A DNA stretch of 64,000 nt, taken from positions 53,307,659 to 53,371,658 of the forward strand of contig CM049313.1 in NCBI GenBank assembly GCA_026874595.1, given 5' to 3'. Both the position numbers and the translations under genes were made by a program. This document shows, piece after piece, positions 15,601-26,706 of this stretch; position 1 is the stretch's first letter, and each line of letters starts with the position of its first letter. The notes beneath the pieces are model-generated. The model ran no database searches and was not told the origin of the DNA. It saw only the letters and a list, made by a program, of their open reading frames with translations. This stretch comes from Sipunculus nudus. Its lineage: Eukaryota; Annelida; Sipuncula; Golfingiida; Sipunculidae.

Positions 15601-18450
15601 TCACAAACGAAACTACCACGAATGTTACAACCAATATTCGACCAATCACAACGATCAGTGCAGCCGCAACCACGACCAACGAAACTACCACGAATGGTAC
15701 CACTTCCATTCGACCAATCACTACGATCATTGCAGCCATAACAACGATTAACGAAACTTCCACGAATGTTACAACCACCATTCGACCAATCACCAAGATC
15801 AGTACTGCCACAACCACGACCAACGAAACAACCACAAATGTTACAACCACCATTGGACCAATCACCACGATCAGTACAGCCACTACCACCAACAACGAAA
15901 CTACCACGAAGGTTACAACCGCCATTCGACCAATCACTACGATCAGTACAGCTACAACCACGACCAACGAAACAACCATGAATGGTACCACTTCCATTCA
16001 ACCAATTACAACTATCAGTACAGTATTAACCACCACAAACGAAACTACCCCGAATGATACCACTTCTGTTCAACCAAACACAACGTTCAGAACAGTCACA
16101 ACCACGACCAACGAACCTACCACGAATGTTACAACCACAATTCGTCCAATCACCACGACCAGTACAGTCACAACCACCAACAACGAAACTACCACGAATG
16201 GTTCTACTTCTATTCAGCCAAACACAACGTTCAGTACAGTCACAATCACGACAAACGAAACTACCACGAATGTTACAACGACTATTCGTCCAATCACCAC
16301 GATCAGTACGGCCACCACCACGACCAACGAAACTGCCACGAATGGTACCACTTACATTCAACCAATCACCACGATCAGTCCAGACACAACCACGACCAAC
16401 GAAACTACCACGAATGGTACCACTTCTATTATTCAAAACACCACGATCAGTACTGCCACAACCACGACCAAAGAATCTACCACTTATGTTACAACCACCG
16501 TTCGACCAAACACCACAATCAGTACAGCTACAACCACGACCAACGAAACAGCAAGCAATGATACCACTTTCTTTCAACCAATTACCACGATCAGCACAAT
16601 CATACCCATCACAAACGAAACTACCACGAATGTTACAACCAATATTCGACCAATCACAACGATCAGTGCAGCCGCAACCACGACCAACGAAACTACCACG
16701 AATGGTACCACTTCCATTCGACCAATCACTACGATCATTGCAGCCATAACAACGATTAACGAAACTTCCACGAATGTTACAACCACCATTCGACCAATCA
16801 CCAAGATCAGTACTGCCACAACCACGACCAACGAAACAACCACAAATGTTACAACCACCATTGGACCAATCACCACGATCAGTACAGCCACTACCACCAA
16901 CAACGAAACTACCACGAAGGTTACAACCGCCATTCGACCAATCACTACGATCAGTACAGCTACAACCACGACCAACGAAACAACCATGAATGGTACCACT
17001 TCCATTCAACCAATTACAACTATCAGTACAGTATTAACCACCACAAACGAAACTACCCCGAATGATACCACTTCTGTTCAACCAAACACAACGTTCAGAA
17101 CAGTCACAACCACGACCAACGAACCTACCACGAATGTTACAACCACAATTCGTCCAATCACCACGACCAGTACAGTCACAACCACCAACAACGAAACTAC
17201 CACGAATGGTTCTACTTCTATTCAGCCAAACACAACGTTCAGTACAGTCACAATCACGACAAACGAAACTACCACGAATGTTACAACGACTATTCGTCCA
17301 ATCACCACGATCAGTACGGCCACAACCACGACCAACGAAACTGCCACGAATGGTACCACTTACATTCAACCAATCACCACGATCAGTCCAGACACAACCA
17401 CGACCAACGAAACTACCACGAATGGTACCACTTCTATTATTCAAAACACCACGATCAGTACTGCCACAACCACGACCAAAGAATCTACCACTTATGTTAC
17501 AACCACCGTTCGACCAAACACCACAATCAGTACAGCTACAACCACGACCAACGAAACAGCTAGCAATGATACCACTTTCTTTCAACCAATTACCACGATC
17601 AGCACAATCATACCCATCACAAACGAAACTACCACGAATGTTACAACCAATATTCGACCAATCACAACGATCAGTGCAGCCGCAACCACGACCAACGAAA
17701 CTACCACGAATGGTACCACTTCCATTCGACCAATCACTACGATCATTGCAGCCATAACAACGATTAACGAAACTTCCACGAATGTTACAACCACCATTCG
17801 ACCAATCACCAAGATCAGTACTGCCACAACCACGACCAACGAAACAACCACAAATGTTACAACCACCATTGGACCAATCACCACGATCAGTACAGCCACT
17901 ACCACCAACAACGAAACTACAACGAATCGTACCTCTTCTATTCAACCAATCACTACGATCATTGCAGCCACAACCACGAGCAACGAAACTACCACGAAGG
18001 TTACAACCGCCATTCGACCAATCACTACGATCAGTACAGCTACAACCACGACCAACGAAACAACCACGAATGGTACCACTTCCATTCAACCAATCTCCGC
18101 TATCAGTTCAGCGTCAACCACCACCAACGAAACTACCACGAAATTTACAACCACCATTCGACCAAATACAACGATCAGTACGGCCACAACCACCAACACC
18201 GAAACTACCACGAATGGTACCACTTCTGTTCAACCTATCACCACGATCAGTACAGCCACAACCACGACCAACGACACTACCACGAGTGGTACCACTCCCA
18301 TACGACCAAACACAACGATCAGTACAACCACAACCACGACATACGAAACTACCACGAATTTTACCACTTCCATTCAACCAATCACGATGATTAGTACAGC
18401 CACAACCACGATCAACGAAACCACCACAACAGACACCAGCACAATTCAAC
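630..18450 (+). repeat. 72-bp coding minisatellite with higher-order repeats
   Basis: The basic period is 72 bp (24 codons). Recurring variant landmarks show higher-order periods: 2073 bp (3515 to 5588), 2289 bp twice (5588, 7877, 10166), 1512 bp (10166 to 11678), 1584 bp (to 13262), 1512 bp (to 14774) and 1008 bp twice (15018, 16026, 17034). 1512, 1584 and 1008 are 21, 22 and 14 basic units. 2073 and 2289 are 28 and 31 units plus one 57-bp short unit. Blocks near the 3' end are nearly identical to each other, while the 5' part is more diverged. Because every unit is a multiple of three, several other frames on both strands also stay open for long stretches (up to 447 codons on the minus strand). 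Confidence 0.9.
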
Positions 18451-18579
18451 CAACCAACGCAACCAGCACTACTGCTGCAACCACGATAACCGGTATTACC
18501 ACACTTGAAACCATCGCTAGTTCAGCTCTGTTGCCTTCGGCATCCAAAGCTCCACCTGGTGTTCAGCCACCAGACTTCA
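630..18579 (+). CDS. giant Thr/Asn-rich tandem-repeat exon of a membrane mucin-like glycoprotein
   Basis: One frame is open without a stop from 630 to 18602 (nearly 6000 codons). It is built of about 240-250 copies of a 24-residue unit, consensus NETTTNGTTSIQP followed by ITTISTATTTT. A second unit type (NVTTTIRP in place of NGTTSIQP) frequently alternates with it. About half the residues are Thr, and a typical unit holds two N-x-T sequons (NET and NGT or NVT). This predicts a long, extended, heavily N- and O-glycosylated extracellular rod. Only three Cys codons occur in the array (5985, 8274, 8799). The first in-frame ATG is at 972, inside the array. Repeat homology and the open frame run back to about 650, so that ATG is unlikely to be the true start; a spliced upstream exon with the signal peptide is expected, perhaps entering at the AG at 746-747. 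A strong donor, GTAAGT at 18580, ends the exon in phase 1; reading through would stop at 18602. Whether the unit count is exact depends on assembly quality. Confidence 0.85.
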
Positions 18580-18912
18580 GTAAGTTTATATTTTTGTTGT
18601 AACATGATGGAGCTATGGTTGGTTTACATTTAATATTTGCTCAGTTCTCAGACCATCCGCGCAAATTGGAAATTTATTCAGGAAAGGATTCCTATCTACG
18701 AATCATTCAAGCATTATTATTTTTTGTTTTGTTATTATTTTTATTATTATTATTCCTTATCTTATATTTTAAACAAATTTGCATCCAGCAAATTTAATTG
18801 ACTGATACAAAAATATGTCCATACCGTGTATGCTTTCACTTATGTATTAATAATAGATGTAAAACTCTCAGTGATTTCTTATCTGAATAAGATCTTTTAC
18901 CTTATTTTCAAG
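18580..18912 (+). other. intron 1 of the mucin gene
   Basis: Starts with GTAAGT and ends TTTTCAAG after a pyrimidine-rich tract. AT-rich with no other feature seen. Confidence 0.6.
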
Positions 18913-19034
18913 GTGGGAGGTCCGTCCATATCAGATTTGAACTTTTGTTTAGACGACCAAGAGCTCTGAACAATGAACATGTACCGTTTTTCCGCCAGGC
19001 TCAGTCTGAACGAGGATCCAACATCACACAGCAG
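18913..19034 (+). CDS. mucin-like gene, exon after the repeat (start of possible SEA-like region)
   Basis: The acceptor is TTATTTTCAAG at 18902-18912. The exon takes two bases to complete the codon left by the repeat exon (phase 1) and ends in phase 0 at a GTATTG donor, which is a weak match to consensus. It encodes about 40 residues including VHIRFELLFRRP and FFRQAQSERGSNITQQ, with one N-glycosylation sequon (NIT). The composition changes abruptly from Thr/Asn-rich repeat to an ordinary folded-domain sequence. A beta-strand followed by a helix would suit the start of a SEA domain, which commonly sits between mucin repeats and the membrane, but the match is structural guesswork only. Confidence 0.55.
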
Positions 19035-19059
19035 GTATTGTGCATGTTCTCTTCTGTAT

Positions 19060-19403
19060 TTCTGTTGGTCACATCACACCTGCTGATCATGTGTTACATG
19101 CTAATCATACCTGTCAATTATGTCGTATCTTTTAGTTATGGAATACGGCTGTCAATCATGTCGCACATGTAAATTAATTCATACCTGTCAATCATGTTTA
19201 AATCTCTTTTATGGCATACCTAGTCTCAATCTTGCAATGCCTGTCCGTCATGGCATACTTGTCAGTCATGTCGTTCCTGTCATTCATGTCATACATGTCA
19301 TTCATGTAAACCTTTCAATCATGTCCTGTTTACAATACTGTTATCTGTCAGTCATGACACAGCTGTCAATCATGACATACCTGTCAATCATGATGCAGAT
19401 CAA
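19060..19403. repeat. degenerate ~18-22-bp minisatellite
   Basis: The core CATACCTGTCAATCATGT and its variants (CTGTCAGTCATG, CTGTCATTCATG) recur about a dozen times. The repeat is intronic and noncoding. Confidence 0.7.
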
Positions 19404-19479
19404 TTATATAATAACTAACACTATTGTTGTAAGAAAACGACCAGAATCTTATCCTTGAAACTTGCCCATAACTTTCTCC

Positions 19480-19482
<3 letters not shown>

Positions 19483-19523
<41 letters not shown>

Positions 19524-19553
19524 TATATATATATGTATATATAAATATATATA
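19483..19553. repeat. (AT)n microsatellite
   Basis: Almost pure AT dinucleotide run with a few interruptions. Confidence 0.95.
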
Positions 19554-19990
19554 CAGTAGTTCGTCACAGCCGGGTTTTAAGTAGACCGATATATAAGATG
19601 TCCATTTATTAAAAAAATATATAATTAAAAATAAATTAAAATTTAAGTGTTTTCTTCTACTTTTATTCTACATAATGATTCATTATATACACGTACATGT
19701 ATATTTGTTCAAATTAAAAAAAAACGAATATCATATGCACAGCAAACCTTGCTAAAATGTAATATTATAATCTATACGTGAGTCGAAAAACATGGCTTGT
19801 GTGTTTTAATGACAAATACAAAATTACAAGCTCTGTAAATAATTTGACAACAGTCTAATTTGATATAACTGTGCGGGGCATGGCGGTAAGAATATAAACT
19901 AAATTGTGCAGGCTGTGTGTGCTTGTGTGTTTGTGGTTGGGGGTTGGGCTGGGGGGTTGCTGGTCGGGGAGAGCTGCGGGTGACATAAGC

Positions 19991-19993
<3 letters not shown>

Positions 19994-20054
<61 letters not shown>
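19994..20054. repeat. (AT)n microsatellite
   Basis: About 30 uninterrupted AT dinucleotides. Confidence 0.95.
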
Positions 20055-20058
<4 letters not shown>

Positions 20059-21378
20059 TTAATGGTATTTGATGTATAACAATTGTTCTTATTAAACTTT
20101 TATACACAGTGATAAACAGAGGAAATCATCAGTATTTTGCACCGCAGCAGCGGACGATGATTTTAATGCTGAACATATCAGTTCAATCATACATTTTTAA
20201 CGAAAATGACCTTTTACTCTTACTCAGGGAACAAAAAATACAAAAATACACCTATATAATTATAACTTTACAGCTGCCATTGGTTAAAATAGAAAAAAAA
20301 GTCTATCTTTGAGAGCTTAATTAGATATTGTTCATAACCAGATTTGTAGGTTGAAACTAAAATAAGAAGTGATCCATACCGGTCCGGCCCGTTTTAGGTC
20401 CAGGAACATGCGGGTCCGGTATTTGGGGTCAGTTCCAACCCAAAATTTTGGACCGGACCAGTCCAAGCGGTTCGGTTCTGCACTTCTAGTAGTAAAGGCT
20501 GCTATTAGGGTTATTGGCCGTACAGATGTCTCTCAAGCATAATCTCAAACACAGTCTCATGCACATCACACAAGTGCTTTACAAATTTAATGGTGCTGGA
20601 AAATGAGAAAACAAATGGACTGACTATAGTTCACGATTTGTCTGCCAAGTCATACATACAATTCAAACGGCAACTCAAATGACCTTCATTAAAACACTCG
20701 GCAATCCTATTAAATAATTTAAAGTTACTTGTTGACATCACCAAACGCGGCGCTTCCACTTCCATGTACATGAGAATCCCACCACATTTAGCAATAGAAT
20801 AGTGCATGATAATATCAAAGCGACCATATTTGGCCCTAGAATAGTCTCCCTTTCGGACAACATAAGAATAGAATAAATAGAAAAGAATATTCTATGATAA
20901 TATGATGTAATGACTGACATAGTCTACTGATATAAAAATTCAGAATGGAAATAAACTGGAAATTACGTACCTCGAAAAAACACATGACCTGACTAGTTGA
21001 TTTGCCAGCAAAGTATCGTTCATCAACAAGCTTAGCGGCAAAATCAGGTACACTTTTAACATGGAAATGAAGAATACTTTTGAAAATGGAGTCGGTCTCA
21101 ACAACATATACATTAAGTAAACATATAAATTATTAATCCTAATTTTACATCAAAGATATATTAATACCTTGTTACTGCATAGAAATTTTAAATTGTCAGA
21201 AATTAATCACGAGTTCAAAGGTTACGCAAACCAGGTGCTTTCCATTAAGATGGCATACAATGTTGGCGCCGCTAATCAGTATAATGCGCGCTACTTTCTG
21301 ACCAATTTTCATATAGCGTGCCCACTTCTGTACACTAATCACATCAAAGTAATTCCAGCCGAAACTGACGTCGTTAAA

Positions 21379-21381
<3 letters not shown>

Positions 21382-21427
<46 letters not shown>
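21382..21427. repeat. (AT)n microsatellite
   Basis: About 23 uninterrupted AT dinucleotides. Confidence 0.95.
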
Positions 21428-21430
<3 letters not shown>

Positions 21431-21547
21431 AAAGGGAATGTGTGTAATCATTAAATAGATGTATAACCTAAAACCTAAGTTAATACATAAAGTTCCCCAT
21501 TCACTCAGGGACTTCACGTATTTACTAAAAATTCAAGGAAATACGTA

Positions 21548-21551
<4 letters not shown>

Positions 21552-21593
<42 letters not shown>
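21552..21593. repeat. (AT)n microsatellite
   Basis: About 20 AT dinucleotides. Confidence 0.95.
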
Positions 21594-21595
<2 letters not shown>

Positions 21596-21797
21596 TATAT
21601 TATAAAGACAGTGGAGCCCCCTCTTATCGGAGATTCTGTGTCCACCCTTAAATTTTCGCCTAACACATAATCAAATTTGATCGTATAAACAGAAACCCTA
21701 TTCATTATAAATCACTTTGAAATCCTTATATCTCATACATTAGTAACATTCTTTCATGTGAGCTAAATATGCACCGTGTGTTACAATATTTTTTCAG

Positions 21798-21859
21798 CTA
21801 TCTGCACTCTTTCTCAGAACACTTGGATTTCAGTTAGTGTCTATTCAACGCTTACCCAC
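21798..21859 (+). CDS. mucin-like gene, short 62-bp exon
   Basis: Acceptor ATATTTTTTCAG (21786-21797), donor GTGAGT at 21860. It enters in phase 0 and leaves in phase 2, exactly what is needed to join the exons at 18913-19034 and 22678-22883. It encodes 20 residues, LSALFLRTLGFQLVSIQRLP, and a split Thr codon. The helix-turn-strand look would suit the middle of a SEA-like fold. It was found only by phase-matching and is too short to trust without transcript support. Confidence 0.5.
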
Positions 21860-22677
21860 GTGAGTATGTATGTGGTTTAATAAACATTACTAGAAATTTG
21901 CATTCTGAGAGAGCAGAACTCCACCAAGACAGGTCATTACCCTATATGGCATTGTCAGAAATGTGCGATAAACACAAAAGGACTATCACGGTATGTCACA
22001 GGATAATGACACTGAGCACCATCTAGTGGCAATAAATTGAACAAGACAACATTGTCAGAAATACAGCAGTTTCTTTTTTCATTTTTTTTTTAAATCCTAG
22101 ATCCAGATGGGGATCCGTAAATTTAAACATTTCTTCCTTGTATTATTGCCGGGCTATCCAAGAAAATAAATCGAAATCTGTTTTTTTTTTATTATTGTTG
22201 CTTGAAATGTTGCTAACAGACAGAAAAACAAATCAACACCGCCTAAAGTTTACTCCCGCCACCTGGCGGAGGAAATTATGTTACAGGTTACTCATCTACA
22301 TTCAAATTCTCTAAAAAATTGATTAAATGTTGCCGAATAAAAGCAGATTTCTAGAATGCCCAAAGTAATAACATACATGACCGTATCTACAATATTATGT
22401 GTTTATTCCAATTGTTTCCCATTTGAACCTTCTCAAACACAACCATATTCTCTTACACTGGAGTAAAGTATATCATTATTTTCAATGGCTCCCGCTTCTC
22501 CAGTAAGCACTAAAATTGCTTTGAAATAATTAACAATTAACATTTTTTTATGAATAACGATGATATTTTAAAAAAAAAGTGTGATCATTATGTTATTTAT
22601 ATAATATCACGGAGTTAATAGAGTCAATGAGCTAATATGATAACATGTACATATATAATTTCAAATCTTTATTTCAG
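21860..22677 (+). other. intron 3 of the mucin gene
   Basis: Bounded by GTGAGT and TTTATTTCAG. AT-rich with poly-T tracts near 22075 and 22180. No other feature seen. Confidence 0.55.
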
Positions 22678-22883
22678 TCAAGATAATTGCGGCCAGCACC
22701 CGTTAGACTATGAAGTTCGTTATAATTCAGGGGATATTGCGGCTGGTTGTATCGGGGGTTGTGTTTTGATTAATCAAATCGAAGACCGTGTGATGCCGCA
22801 TATAGGTGACGTCACAGATCACGTGTGTGGGGCTGTTGATGCCAATTCAACTACGTCATCAATGACCCAGCAGCTTCAAAAAG
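22678..22883 (+). CDS. mucin-like gene, Cys-containing extracellular exon
   Basis: The acceptor CTTTATTTCAG (22667-22677) and donor GTAGGA at 22884 flank a 206-bp exon that enters in phase 2 and leaves in phase 1. It encodes about 68 residues with four Cys (in DNCGQHP, AAGCIGGCV and DHVCGAVD), the strand-like DYEVRYNSGD and one sequon (NST). Codon use and composition are those of a folded extracellular domain. The other two entry phases hit stops, so this frame is the only usable one. It probably forms the second half of a SEA-like or other juxtamembrane domain. Confidence 0.65.
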
Positions 22884-23745
22884 GTAGGAAGAGCTGACCG
22901 TACAGTAATGTAGAGCACAATCTACCTATAGACGCAGAAAGACATAGATAAATTTAGAATGATTTCTGTTGCGAAAAGGGCCAGCATTAACATATATACT
23001 TGAATATATAAAGAAATATTCAACCAGAATTACATAATTTGAGTAGGTCGGTTTAATTCAGTCTTTAAAAGATTAGCATGTTGGTTAGCGTTTGCATATT
23101 CTGTCGTTGTGATACGAACGCACCTTTATTGTTGGTAGATTACTTTCGGGTCTGCGTATCTGAATTAATTTGGCAAGAATTTTTTCCGTATCGTCATCAC
23201 AATATTATCTTCACATATTAAAGTTTCACAAAGTAAGAAGGGTTGATGAATTTATCTCTATATCAATATGGTTTAAACGTGTTTGGGGTGGACTATCCTT
23301 CCGATTACCTTATATTTTTCTTCTTTCTTTCTTCCTTCCTTCCGTTATTTCTTTTTTTTTTCCTCTTGTTCTCTAGTTCTCAAAATCGGCTGATGCTAAT
23401 ACTGATCATTGGTCAAAGTATCAGTAGATTTGTTTATTTTTTACCGATATTTAATGTTGACCATTTCTTAATTTCAAAGGTCGTGACCCCCGTAGGCGAT
23501 CCCTATTATCGCTCAGCACTGCTAATATTTTCACTAAATCTCAAATACGGCTAATAAAAAAAATGATCAATGCAACAGTCACAGGTAACAGATTTGCACC
23601 TGATTTATATATATTAATACACATACTTTGGCCATCACTTAATTCTAAAGTTCGTACACTGCATAACCTATTATCGCTCAGTTTCTTGCGTCCGGGGTCG
23701 AGGTGTATCATGAAGTATCATTACATTAAAAATCTTACATTACAG
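22884..23745 (+). other. intron 4 of the mucin gene
   Basis: Contains a pyrimidine-rich run (23310-23375) ending in a tempting CTCTAG, but the frame beyond it reaches a stop in the required phase. No exon assigned. Confidence 0.5.
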
Positions 23746-23941
23746 AACAAAAACGACTCAGCAATCCATGCCTGATGAACCCTCACATCTGCTCAAATGT
23801 GAACTCTAGCTACACGTGCACGTATAATGGTGGCGGACTGACATACTGTAATGACGTGTGTGTTGACAGATCGTACTGCAGGGCGGGTAGATGCGGGATC
23901 GTTAAGAATAGGGACGGATATAACGAGTCGAGGCATTGCTG
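23746..23941 (+). CDS. mucin-like gene, Cys-rich EGF-like exon
   Basis: Acceptor TTACATTACAG. Enters in phase 1, matching the previous exon. It encodes about 65 residues with eight Cys spaced as in EGF-like modules (SNPCLMNPHIC, SYTCTYNGG, TYCNDVC, SYCRAGRC, ESRHC) and two N-glycosylation sequons (NSS, NES). The donor chosen is GTACGC at 23942, which is weak but leaves phase 2 as the next exon requires. The join then reads RHCWCHPFWF, placing a C-x-C pair typical of the end of an EGF domain. Unspliced, the frame runs on to TAG at 23980. EGF modules next to the membrane are usual in transmembrane mucins. Confidence 0.65.
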
Positions 23942-24566
23942 GTACGCCCAAAAAACAGAGGTCGTTTCGATTTATAACTAGCAATGGACTACCGGGAACA
24001 TTCTTCTCACCTGTAAACCAACACAATCAATCCACTTCTGAAAATTTAAGATTAAGAAAAGGTCTTCTTTTTTAATGGCATATACGTACGCTTAAATTTT
24101 TTTTTTCGTAAAGTCCTTTCCACAAAATATTCCTTTTCATCAGTTAATGGATATTTACTCTTATACACGCGGCACTGTTGTCTTGAGAAGTCCCAGTGCT
24201 TTGTGGGGAAATGATTTCTGTACCCACAATCCCTTAACAGCAGAGCAGTACGCGAGTAAACATTTATTGTGTCATTATATTTAACATGATAAAAAAAATT
24301 TATTTTTTTATTATAATATTAATAATGTATATATAATATTAAACACTTATTTCCTGTACAATGGAAATATCGCAATACGTATCGCCATACGCTACCACAT
24401 ATCGCAATATATTGCAATACGAAATTCGTAAGCGATACCCAGCCATAATATTTTCAGTGAATTTGTGCCCGTTTATACATCGAGGTCTGATGGGGGACGA
24501 TCGGCCAAAGTCTTCCGAACTGACTTGTACAATCACGTTATTTTCTTTTTATTTCTCTCCCGCCAG
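23942..24566 (+). other. intron 5 of the mucin gene
   Basis: AT-rich. 24359-24445 carries ATCGCAATAC-type repeated motifs that look like part of an interspersed repeat. The acceptor tract TTTTATTTCTCTCCCGCCAG at its end is strong. Confidence 0.55.
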
Positions 24567-24737
24567 GTGTCACCCGTTCTGGTTCCGTCAGGGGTCTGCG
24601 TCTCGGCCGTTCTGCGTCTCAGCCTGGGTGCTGGTTGGACCTATCATAGGGGTTGGGTGTGTTCTCATCGTCATGGTGGTCGTTGCTATATTTCCGGTTA
24701 TACGGAAGAGAAAAATGAAGCAAAACGACCACGCCAT
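24567..24737 (+). CDS. mucin-like gene, transmembrane exon
   Basis: A very strong acceptor (CTCTCCCGCCAG, ending at 24566) and donor GTAAGA at 24738. Enters and leaves in phase 2. It encodes 57 residues: the end of the Cys-rich region (CHPFWFRQG, SRPFC), then a hydrophobic helix VLVGPIIGVG to VVVAIF (24628-24693), then a basic stop-transfer run, IRKRKMK. This orientation (Cys-rich outside, basic inside) is that of a type I membrane protein and fixes the mucin array as extracellular. This exon, rather than the repeat, is the best evidence that the + strand of the array is the coding one. Confidence 0.75.
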
Positions 24738-24892
24738 GTAAGAACATTTAAACCCAATTAAGTGAAATTTATTGTAATTGATCTGACAATGGGAAATATT
24801 TTATAATATCAGGTCAGTGCGATGTGAACCAAGGCATCCTAGTTGGGGCATTATAAAACATATCTGCTATGAACATGCACAGAAATGATCAA

Positions 24893-24932
<40 letters not shown>

Positions 24933-24999
24933 TACTGTACGCGTAATTATTTTGATTTATCGAAATTCTCATCGGTCATTGATCTGGTTTTTTTTGTAG
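24738..24999 (+). other. intron 6 of the mucin gene, with (AT)n run
   Basis: GTAAGA to TTTTTTTTGTAG. It includes an (AT)n microsatellite at 24894-24928. Confidence 0.7.
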
Positions 25000-25057
25000 C
25001 TTGGAGACACCTAACTTAGCTTATGTATCTTCTGACGAGGAGGTCCACGTGTGCGCG
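25000..25057 (+). CDS. mucin-like gene, cytoplasmic-tail exon 1
   Basis: Acceptor TTTTTTTTGTAG, donor GTAAGT at 25058. Enters in phase 2 and leaves in phase 0. It encodes 19 residues plus one split codon: LETPNLAYVSSDEEVHVCA. NLAYVSSDEE has an acidic Ser cluster that could be a casein kinase 2 site and a Tyr that could be a signalling or endocytic motif; both are suggestions only. Confidence 0.65.
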
Positions 25058-26255
25058 GTAAGTTAAGTAGTTCAGCAAACACCATAATTCATACTCCACC
25101 TACAAGATTGCAGTGTAGTTAGCTTCAGAATTACCGAAGAAAATCACGCTTGTTAAATCAATATTAATATTTATATATCAAATACATAAAGTGTTACTTA
25201 ATTAAACAGACCAATTTATTCAACCAAACTGGTGGACATTTCTGTCTAGAAAAAAATTTGCTTAAGAGAGAACGTTTAATAGAGCTGTGTCAATGTACCG
25301 ATATAATATCGATATATATATATCGATACTCCACCTTGATACGATACGCCTTGAAAGCTGTATAATCGTATCGTTGAATCAAAATTACTGCTAACAAATA
25401 TAGATACAACCCGAACCTGGACAATTGTATGAACTATTTATAAAGCTTTATTTCTTATGGCTTCATAAGACTTAAATAATGTTACATAAAGCCATAAATA
25501 ATATTATATGTATTTTGGTATGATTGACTAGATGAATATGCATATATACTTGTCGGCGCTTCCATGCCAAGCCGTCGTGTGTGAGCGATGTTAGGCTGAT
25601 ATTATGAACGGTCCTAGTTTGTGTTGAAATATTTATTGTATGTTTTTCTTTTTTCATTTTTATTCCATTTAGGGTATGTATTTCATTTTATAATCCATTA
25701 TTTTATCTCTGATTGTTTTAAGCGAAGCAATTTCTCAAGATCCATTGAAAATTACATGTTTTGAAAAAAAAAAAAACATGTTCGGCAACGGGTGAAACAT
25801 GAAGTGGAAGCCTTTGGTGGAAAATGAAATACTAGTTTACACGGAAAATGTGAATAAGGGGATTAACATTCCCAGAAACATACTAAACTCTGTAATTACA
25901 TGAAATAAAAATACTATAATCTCTTAATAATATGTTAATATATTGATTCAGGGGATGAGGGGCACCGTGAGGCAAAGGAATAAAAATCGAGTTCGAAAGT
26001 TTAATACCCAACAGTTACTATCCTATTAAGCATATCAGGTTAAAGAAAACGGAGATACGACGTATCTAAATATTACATGTTATCTTATGCCATTTATGAA
26101 ACGGAAAAGTTGGCCCATTATTTGAAAAGAGTGCCTTCCAACCAAATGGGCTCAAATAAATATATATTCCTCCCGACTCAAATTCATTTATATTAATCTT
26201 GGCTCAAATGAATATATATATTACTCTGGATTATAATTATATATTTATATATATA

Positions 26256-26313
<58 letters not shown>

Positions 26314-26396
26314 GGCTCGAATTAGTATATAATCCTCTGGGTTCAAATTAATATATATTTCTCTGGATTCAAATAAATATATATTACTCTGGGTTA

Positions 26397-26443
<47 letters not shown>

Positions 26444-26706
26444 GGGCTCGAATAAGTATATATTCGTCTGGGCTCAAATTAGTATATATTCCTCTTGGCT
26501 CAAATTAGTATATATTCCTCTGGGCTAAAATTAATATATAGTATCTTGGCTCAAATTCAGGGCTCAATTTGGAATATAATCCTCTCGGCTAAAATTGATA
26601 TATAATCCTCTGGGCTTAAGTAAATATGTATCCCTCTTGATAAATTTGATACTCCGCGGAGGAATGCATGTGCTCCCTGAATTAAAATTTAATTAAATGT
26701 TACCAG
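25058..26706 (+). other. intron 7 of the mucin gene
   Basis: Contains a palindromic ATCGATATATATATCGAT stretch near 25305-25325 within what looks like an interspersed repeat, a poly-A tract at about 25764, and the 26-bp minisatellite and (AT)n runs of 26139-26640. Ends in TGTTACCAG. Confidence 0.6.
26139..26640. repeat. ~26-bp AT-rich minisatellite interleaved with (AT)n runs
   Basis: The unit is close to GGGCTCAAATTAGTATATAT followed by TCCTCT, repeated with variation about 16-18 times. Two long (AT)n runs (26241-26310 and 26399-26441) sit inside it, as if individual units had expanded into dinucleotide repeats. Confidence 0.8.

Larger units (their letters stand above)
19035..21797 (+). other. 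intron 2 of the mucin gene
   Basis: Holds a degenerate CTGTCAATCATG-type minisatellite (19060-19403), four (AT)n microsatellites and a short GC-richer stretch around 20370-20490 that resembles an interspersed repeat (GGTCCGG and GGACCGGACC motifs in opposite orientations). No coding exon that fits the phase is seen other than those listed. Confidence 0.5.

Noticed and set aside
19060-19403. CRISPR-like array (regular CTGTCAATCATG repeats)
   Set aside because: Spacing and repeats are degenerate and short, in an intron of a eukaryotic gene. It is a minisatellite.
23340-23400. Poly-pyrimidine tract ending in CTCTAG as an exon acceptor
   Set aside because: In the phase required by the previous mucin exon it reaches TGA within a few codons.
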